Shown here: one piece after another, positions 34,679 to 38,489 of the stretch
Layout of the letters: each line of letters opens with the position of its first letter
Numbering within the stretch: position 1 is the first letter of the stretch
Assembly (NCBI RefSeq): GCF_913776295.1
Contig: NZ_CAJYOJ010000019.1
Coordinates: 1-38,489, forward strand
Reading direction: 5' to 3'
DNA: 38,489 nt
Source of the DNA: an uncultured Pedobacter sp.
GTDB taxonomy: Bacteria > Bacteroidota > Bacteroidia > Sphingobacteriales > Sphingobacteriaceae
Notes under the pieces: model-generated
Seen by the model: only the letters and a program-made list of their open reading frames with translations
Told to the model about the DNA's origin: nothing
Database searches by the model: none
Translations under genes and position numbers: made by a program

Positions 34679-36604
34679 ATGATGAAAACCTTAAAATTGT
34701 TCTGTGTACTGGTGTTGGCTGCTGGAGCGGTTAATGCGCAAGGGGTGAAATTTTCTGCTGATCAACCTGCGGCAGGAAGTACTGTGAAATTTACCTATGA
34801 TCCAAAAGGGACCAATCTCGAAAATCTGGCCGATGTAAAATGTACCGGTTATACTTTTTTTACTACAACCAATCCAAAAAGCAGGAAAGTGGAGCTGGTA
34901 AAAGAAGGGGCAATTTATAAAGGGAAAATTTCTACTCCGGATAGCGTTACGGTGGTTGGACTTGCTTTTTCATGTGGCGATCAGAAAGATGAAGCTCCTG
35001 CCGGTTACCTCCTTGAATTTACCAAAGGAGGGAAAATACCTGCCGAAGCCTTTCTTAATAAAGCCTTTCTATACGGATTGGCAGGGAATTATTATTTGGG
35101 ACTTACCATCGATCCCGAAAAAGCAGTTTCTTTATATCATCAGGCATTCGCCTTAAAGCCAGAGCTCAAAAGGAAAAACCTGCAACAGTACCTGTCACTC
35201 GAGTATAAAGCAGATAGGGATAAGGGTACAAAGCTCATCAACGAGAACATTTCAGCTTTATCTAAATTAAAAGAACCTAAAGAAGAAGATTTGAGCACTG
35301 TGATCGGATTGTATTCACTGTTAAAGAAAAAAATACAAGCGGATTCAGTTAAAGCCATTGTGCTTAAAAAATATCCAACCGGAAATTATGCCTGGAATGA
35401 TGGGATGAATTCACTTTACGGCACAAAAGATTTTGCTGCACAAATACAGAAAGCAGAAGAACTGATCGCAAGATTTAAACTCGATCAAAGCAAAAAGGTT
35501 GATGTAAATAAACTGAACGCTGTTTATGGCATGATGGCAAATAGCGCCATAAAAGCCAGGGATCTGGATAAGTTTCCATATTATGCCGAGAAAGTAGCCG
35601 ATAAAATGACAAGAGCAAGCCTCTATAACAGTTTTGCCTGGTCAGCTGCGGAGAAAAAGGAAAATGTTGATTTGGCTGCAAAACTTTCCAGGCAATCGCT
35701 CGAACTTATAGAAGCGTCACGAAATGATGAGCTGCCAAAATATTATAATACCAAAGAAGACTACCTTAAATACTTAGATGGCGCTTATGGTATGTATGCT
35801 GATACATATGCTTTGTTGCTTTATCATCAGGGTAAATTTAAAGAAGCATTGGCTGCACAAGAGAAAGCCTTACCGATGTATGCAAGTGTTCCGCCCGATG
35901 TTGCTGAGCGTTACGTTACTTACCTGATTAAGGATGGACAAAATGATAAAGCCTATACAGAGGCGGAAAAGTTAATCAAAGATGGTAAAGCCACTGATTC
36001 GTTAAAGGCTGATTTTAAGAGGCTTTACAGTACCCTGAAAAAGGAAGGAACTTACGAAACTTACATTGCTAATTTAGAAAAGTTAGCGCTAGAAAAAGAA
36101 AGAGCCGCGTGGACCAAAAAAATGATCAATATCCCTGCACCTGCATTTTCATTAACGAATTTAAAAGGTGAAAAAGTTAGCTTAGCCAGCTTAAAAGGTA
36201 AAATCGTGATTTTAGATTACTGGGCAACCTGGTGCGGCCCTTGTGTAGCTTCTTTTCCGGGTATGCAAAAAGCTATGGCTAAATATTCTGGCAACCCCAA
36301 TGTGGTGTTTTTGTTTGTAAATACCTGGCAAAATGAGTACAACCGTGAAAAAGTGGTTACTGATTTTATTGCCGAGAAGAAATATAATTTTAACGTGTTA
36401 TACGATACAAAGAATGCAAAAGACCCCTCAAAATTTGACGTAGTAAGCGCTTATAAAGTTGATGGAATCCCGACCAAATTTGTGATAGATGGTGATGGCA
36501 ATGTCAGGTTTAAGGCCGTAGGTTTCTCAGGCTCTGATGATGGTGTGGTAAAAGAAATAGATGCAATGGTTGGATTATTGGCTTCTAAAGAATCGAGTAA
36601 ATAA
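34679..36604 (+). CDS. Secreted TlpA/ResA-like thioredoxin with long N-terminal region
   Basis: A 641-residue exported protein with a signal peptide (MMKTLKLFCVLVLAAGAVNAQ). A beta-rich N-terminal region is followed by a helical, TPR-like middle part (for example YHQGKFKEALAAQEKALPMY), then a C-terminal thioredoxin domain from about residue 480: PAPAFSLTNLKGEKVSLASL, WATWCGPC with Cys519 and Cys522, and GIPTKFVIDGDG with the cis-proline. It would reduce or exchange disulfides in the periplasm, the middle part probably binding partners. Two adjacent ATG codons make the start uncertain by one residue. Transcribed alone and closed by a terminator. Confidence 0.9.
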   Translation: MMKTLKLFCVLVLAAGAVNAQGVKFSADQPAAGSTVKFTYDPKGTNLENLADVKCTGYTFFTTTNPKSRKVELVKEGAIYKGKISTPDSVTVVGLAFSCGDQKDEAPAGYLLEFTKGGKIPAEAFLNKAFLYGLAGNYYLGLTIDPEKAVSLYHQAFALKPELKRKNLQQYLSLEYKADRDKGTKLINENISALSKLKEPKEEDLSTVIGLYSLLKKKIQADSVKAIVLKKYPTGNYAWNDGMNSLYGTKDFAAQIQKAEELIARFKLDQSKKVDVNKLNAVYGMMANSAIKARDLDKFPYYAEKVADKMTRASLYNSFAWSAAEKKENVDLAAKLSRQSLELIEASRNDELPKYYNTKEDYLKYLDGAYGMYADTYALLLYHQGKFKEALAAQEKALPMYASVPPDVAERYVTYLIKDGQNDKAYTEAEKLIKDGKATDSLKADFKRLYSTLKKEGTYETYIANLEKLALEKERAAWTKKMINIPAPAFSLTNLKGEKVSLASLKGKIVILDYWATWCGPCVASFPGMQKAMAKYSGNPNVVFLFVNTWQNEYNREKVVTDFIAEKKYNFNVLYDTKNAKDPSKFDVVSAYKVDGIPTKFVIDGDGNVRFKAVGFSGSDDGVVKEIDAMVGLLASKESSK

Positions 36605-36615
36605 ACGCCTCATTT

Positions 36616-36655
36616 ACAACAAAGGTGCTGAATGATCGGCACCTTTTGTTGTTTA
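36616..36655. terminator. Bidirectional terminator between convergent genes
   Basis: ACAACAAAGGTGC (36616-36628) pairs with GCACCTTTTGTTGT (36639-36652), with one bulged T, around a 10-nt loop. It serves the thioredoxin gene and, on the other strand, overlaps the stop of the deaminase gene. Confidence 0.75.
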
Positions 36656-37129
36656 ATAATCTACCCGCATCGGCGATGTTTCCCATAATCTGAAGGCTGC
36701 TAAAGCTTCATCACGCATTAGCTGTATTACTGGCAGGCTTCTGTTTTCCATTGCTTTATCCAGCTCGTCGTAAATGAATTTATCGCTAAAACCAATATGC
36801 TCAGCATCAACTTTTGTATTGGCATAATAAATGGTATCAATTTTTGCCCAGTAAATGGCACCTAAACACATTGGGCAAGGTTCGCAGCTGGTATAAATTA
36901 CACATCCACTTAAATCGAAAGTATTTAATTCGGTACAGGCCAGCCTGATGGCCGAAACCTCAGCATGTGCCGTCGGATCGTTGGTTGAAGTTACTTTGTT
37001 GGCCGATTTGGCAACCAGTTTACCATCTTTCACGATTACTGCACCAAATGGTCCGCCCATGCACCCGCTTACATTCTGTACCGATAGGTCGATGGCCATT
37101 TGCATATATTCCTGATGTTGTTTTTCCAT
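36653..37129 (-). CDS. guaD: Guanine deaminase / nucleoside deaminase (CDA fold)
   Basis: A 158-residue zinc deaminase. The zinc site is His55-Ala-Glu57 (HAEVSAIR) and Cys85/Cys88 in CEPCPMC. Its close likeness to Bacillus guanine deaminase GuaD is seen in GGPFGAVIVKDGKLVA, TSTNDPTAHAE, YTSCEPCPMCLGAIYWAKID and the C-terminal aromatic residue (RVDY). It would convert guanine to xanthine with release of ammonia. A tRNA-adenosine deaminase (TadA) is less likely given these segments. Confidence 0.85.
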   Translation of the reverse strand: MEKQHQEYMQMAIDLSVQNVSGCMGGPFGAVIVKDGKLVAKSANKVTSTNDPTAHAEVSAIRLACTELNTFDLSGCVIYTSCEPCPMCLGAIYWAKIDTIYYANTKVDAEHIGFSDKFIYDELDKAMENRSLPVIQLMRDEALAAFRLWETSPMRVDY

Positions 37130-37182
37130 GTTTATTGTGTTTAGGATAATGGCTTGCCTGCCTTGATTTTAAAAGCTCAGTA

Positions 37183-37213
37183 CAAAAAAAATGCCCCGAT
37201 TTTCTCGGGGCAT
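37183..37213 (-). terminator. Terminator of the OmpH-like gene
   Basis: A perfect 9-bp GC-rich stem ATGCCCCGA (37191-37199) with TCGGGGCAT (37205-37213) and a 5-nt loop; on the minus strand it is followed by seven T. Confidence 0.9.
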
Positions 37214-37235
37214 CAACATTAAAATATTTTTCAAA

Positions 37236-37835
37236 TTATTTTTTGCTGTATTCTGCATTTAAGCCTTTAATTACTTCTGAAGTTACATCCAAACTTTCAT
37301 CGGCAAATAAAATAGCACTGTTACCTTTTGAGTAAGTTAATACCATTTTATAACCTTTTTGTTTAGCATAACCTTTCAGGTAATCTGCTACTTTATCATA
37401 AAGTTTTTCATTTTCAGCAGCTTGTTCATTTTGTAAAGCACCGCCAGCATTCTGTTGGTAAGTTTGTAACTCTTGTTGTTTACGTGCTAAACGTTCTTCG
37501 GTACTTTTGCGTTGATCGGCTGATAAAGTTTGTGCTGATTGTTGGTATTGTGCTACCTCTCTTTGAAAAGCCTGACCTTTAGCCTGCATATCTGCCTGAG
37601 CATTTTTAGTTTTACCTTCAAATTTCACCTTAAGATCTTTGAAGTATTCATATTTTGTAAGTAATGAGTCGGAATTCACATACACAATTTTCTCAGTTGG
37701 AGAAACCGCCGCAGGAGTACCCTCTGTTTTTTTAGTTTCAGTAGTTTTAGTGTCTTTGTTCTGGCATGCAGAGAAAGCAGTGATCAAAGTTGCCGCTGCA
37801 AGTAAACCAAAGGTTTTAAAGGTTCTTCTTTCCAT
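37236..37835 (-). CDS. OmpH/Skp-family lipoprotein
   Basis: A 199-residue protein with a lipoprotein leader (ITAFSAC, Cys24), a Thr/Lys-rich spacer, the strand KIVYVNSDSLLTKYEYFKDL typical of OmpH, a long coiled coil rich in Gln and Ala (about residues 70-150) and the closing strand region GYKMVLTYSKGNSAILFADESLDVT. Skp-like proteins hold unfolded outer-membrane proteins in the periplasm; the lipid anchor is an addition common in Bacteroidota members. It is transcribed alone from the promoter at 37856-37887. Confidence 0.9.
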   Translation of the reverse strand: MERRTFKTFGLLAAATLITAFSACQNKDTKTTETKKTEGTPAAVSPTEKIVYVNSDSLLTKYEYFKDLKVKFEGKTKNAQADMQAKGQAFQREVAQYQQSAQTLSADQRKSTEERLARKQQELQTYQQNAGGALQNEQAAENEKLYDKVADYLKGYAKQKGYKMVLTYSKGNSAILFADESLDVTSEVIKGLNAEYSKK

Positions 37836-37855
37836 TCTTGTTTAATAAATTTTAG

Positions 37856-37887
37856 CAAACTTATATAAATTAGTTTTGATATGCAAT
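37856..37887 (-). promoter_or_regulatory. Promoter of the OmpH-like gene
   Basis: On the minus strand ATTG (37887-37884) and TAAGTTTG (37863-37856, exact TAnnTTTG) are separated by 20 nt, about 20 nt before the ATG. Confidence 0.7.
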
Positions 37888-37926
37888 TTAAAGAAAGGTC
37901 TATTCTGATAGAAGGTTGCTTTGCGT

Positions 37927-37980
37927 CTGGCGCTGGGCATTAAGCGTTTAATTTATTCATCGCTAAGCGCCTAACGCCAG
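37927..37980. repeat. Fold-back repeat of GGCGCT/AGCGCC words
   Basis: CTGGCGCTGGGCATTAAGCG at 37927-37946 pairs with CGCTAAGCGCCTAACGCCAG at 37961-37980 in 15 of 20 positions, with a 14-nt AT-rich loop. It lies upstream of the OmpH-like gene promoter. Confidence 0.8.
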
Positions 37981-38489
37981 TCGCTCAATCTGGATCGCAG
38001 TGATTTGAAAAGCAAGAGCTGTGTTTCAAACGGTTGCTTGCCCTGCTGTACGCTGTAGCCCTCATACTTCGGGGCTGCCGCTTCCATCAGGTTTAAGGGG
38101 CGCAGAATGTGCTACTATTGGGGTTGCATGTAGCCGAGGCCAGATTTGTAAAACCAAACGTTCCTACCGAATGAAAACTGCAATTAAACCATTGGCCGCC
38201 ACCCATGAAGCGTCCCTAACGGGACGGCAGGCTGGTATAGTTTTTAGGTCCTTCTTTATAATTCCTTGTTGCAGGTAACGTCAATTCTAACCAAATACAA
38301 AGGATGCTCACGGATATAATCTGCGGGCTTCTCCGTGATTTAAAAAAACGTTATCATATTAACTAGTCGTTCCTTAAAAAGTCATTGAACAAAGATTGTA
38401 TCATATTTTGGTTGTTTGATGAATGTTTTTACGAGCTGAACAAAGCTTAAAAAAAGCGCCCAAAGATGATCTTTCCAGATATTCATGAT
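37981..38489. other. Gene-free right edge with repeat fragments
   Basis: About 500 bases without a credible gene. The part 38020-38160 is richer in GC and resembles a fragment of a dispersed element. CGTCCC-TAAC-GGGACG at 38211-38226 is a perfect 6-bp hairpin with a tetraloop. The last 200 bases are AT-rich and show nothing further. Confidence 0.5.

Noticed and set aside
38021..38278. An 85-codon open frame at the right edge
   Set aside because: Its composition (Cys, Arg, Ser, Gly-rich) follows a GC-rich repeat fragment and contains a GGGACG hairpin; it has no recognisable domain or start context.

Overview
The window is chromosomal DNA from a Bacteroidota bacterium, most likely Sphingobacteriaceae and probably Pedobacter. 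This is judged from the protein sequences, the scarcity of Shine-Dalgarno sites, and promoters of the Bacteroidota type (TTTG, about 19-20 nt, TAnnTTTG). The genus is an inference because no 16S gene is present.

Layout. An acyl-CoA dehydrogenase, a DUF6496 protein and a small membrane-anchored protein (446-2559) lead into the block rpsU-xerC-hpf (2726-4325). After a roughly 600-bp gene-free stretch comes the classical translation/transcription supercluster: tRNA-Thr, tRNA-Tyr, tRNA-Gly, tRNA-Thr, tuf, tRNA-Trp, secE, nusG, then rplK-rplA-rplJ-rplL-rpoB-rpoC (4998-22639). Behind it lie a small coiled-coil protein, a DUF3467 protein, and a FadL-type outer-membrane transporter paired with an SGNH-hydrolase lipoprotein. 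A minus-strand group follows with miaA, an acidic pRiA4b ORF-3-like protein, cca and tsaC, of which three act on tRNA. The right end carries a DUF4136 lipoprotein, a GT4 glycosyltransferase, dapD, an S4-domain Hsp15 homologue, an EcsC-like protein, a TlpA-like thioredoxin, a guanine-deaminase homologue and an OmpH/Skp-like lipoprotein.

The most unusual region is a 4.3-kb accessory insert (about 7844-12050) between nusG and rplK, which are normally adjacent. It holds a full-length lipoprotein with a C-terminal HExxH (zincin) domain, a second copy cut down to the HExxH domain, and a short third remnant that still reads HExxH. Each is followed by a small protein with a signal peptide. A head gene, orphan C-terminal modules and a partner gene after each resemble polymorphic toxin/immunity loci. 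This is the best candidate here for an undescribed system; the function is inferred.

A second theme is a set of low-complexity fold-back repeats in intergenic spaces, built from short words and their reverse complements. They sit between tRNA genes, before secE, between rpoB and rpoC, around dapD and elsewhere. One carries nine perfect copies of CCCTAAA, the plant-type telomere heptamer. Another is an 83-bp tandem repeat that runs into the 3' end of a gene. A third observation is that rpsU and hpf both have strong Shine-Dalgarno sequences while the core ribosomal, EF-Tu and RNA-polymerase genes have none.
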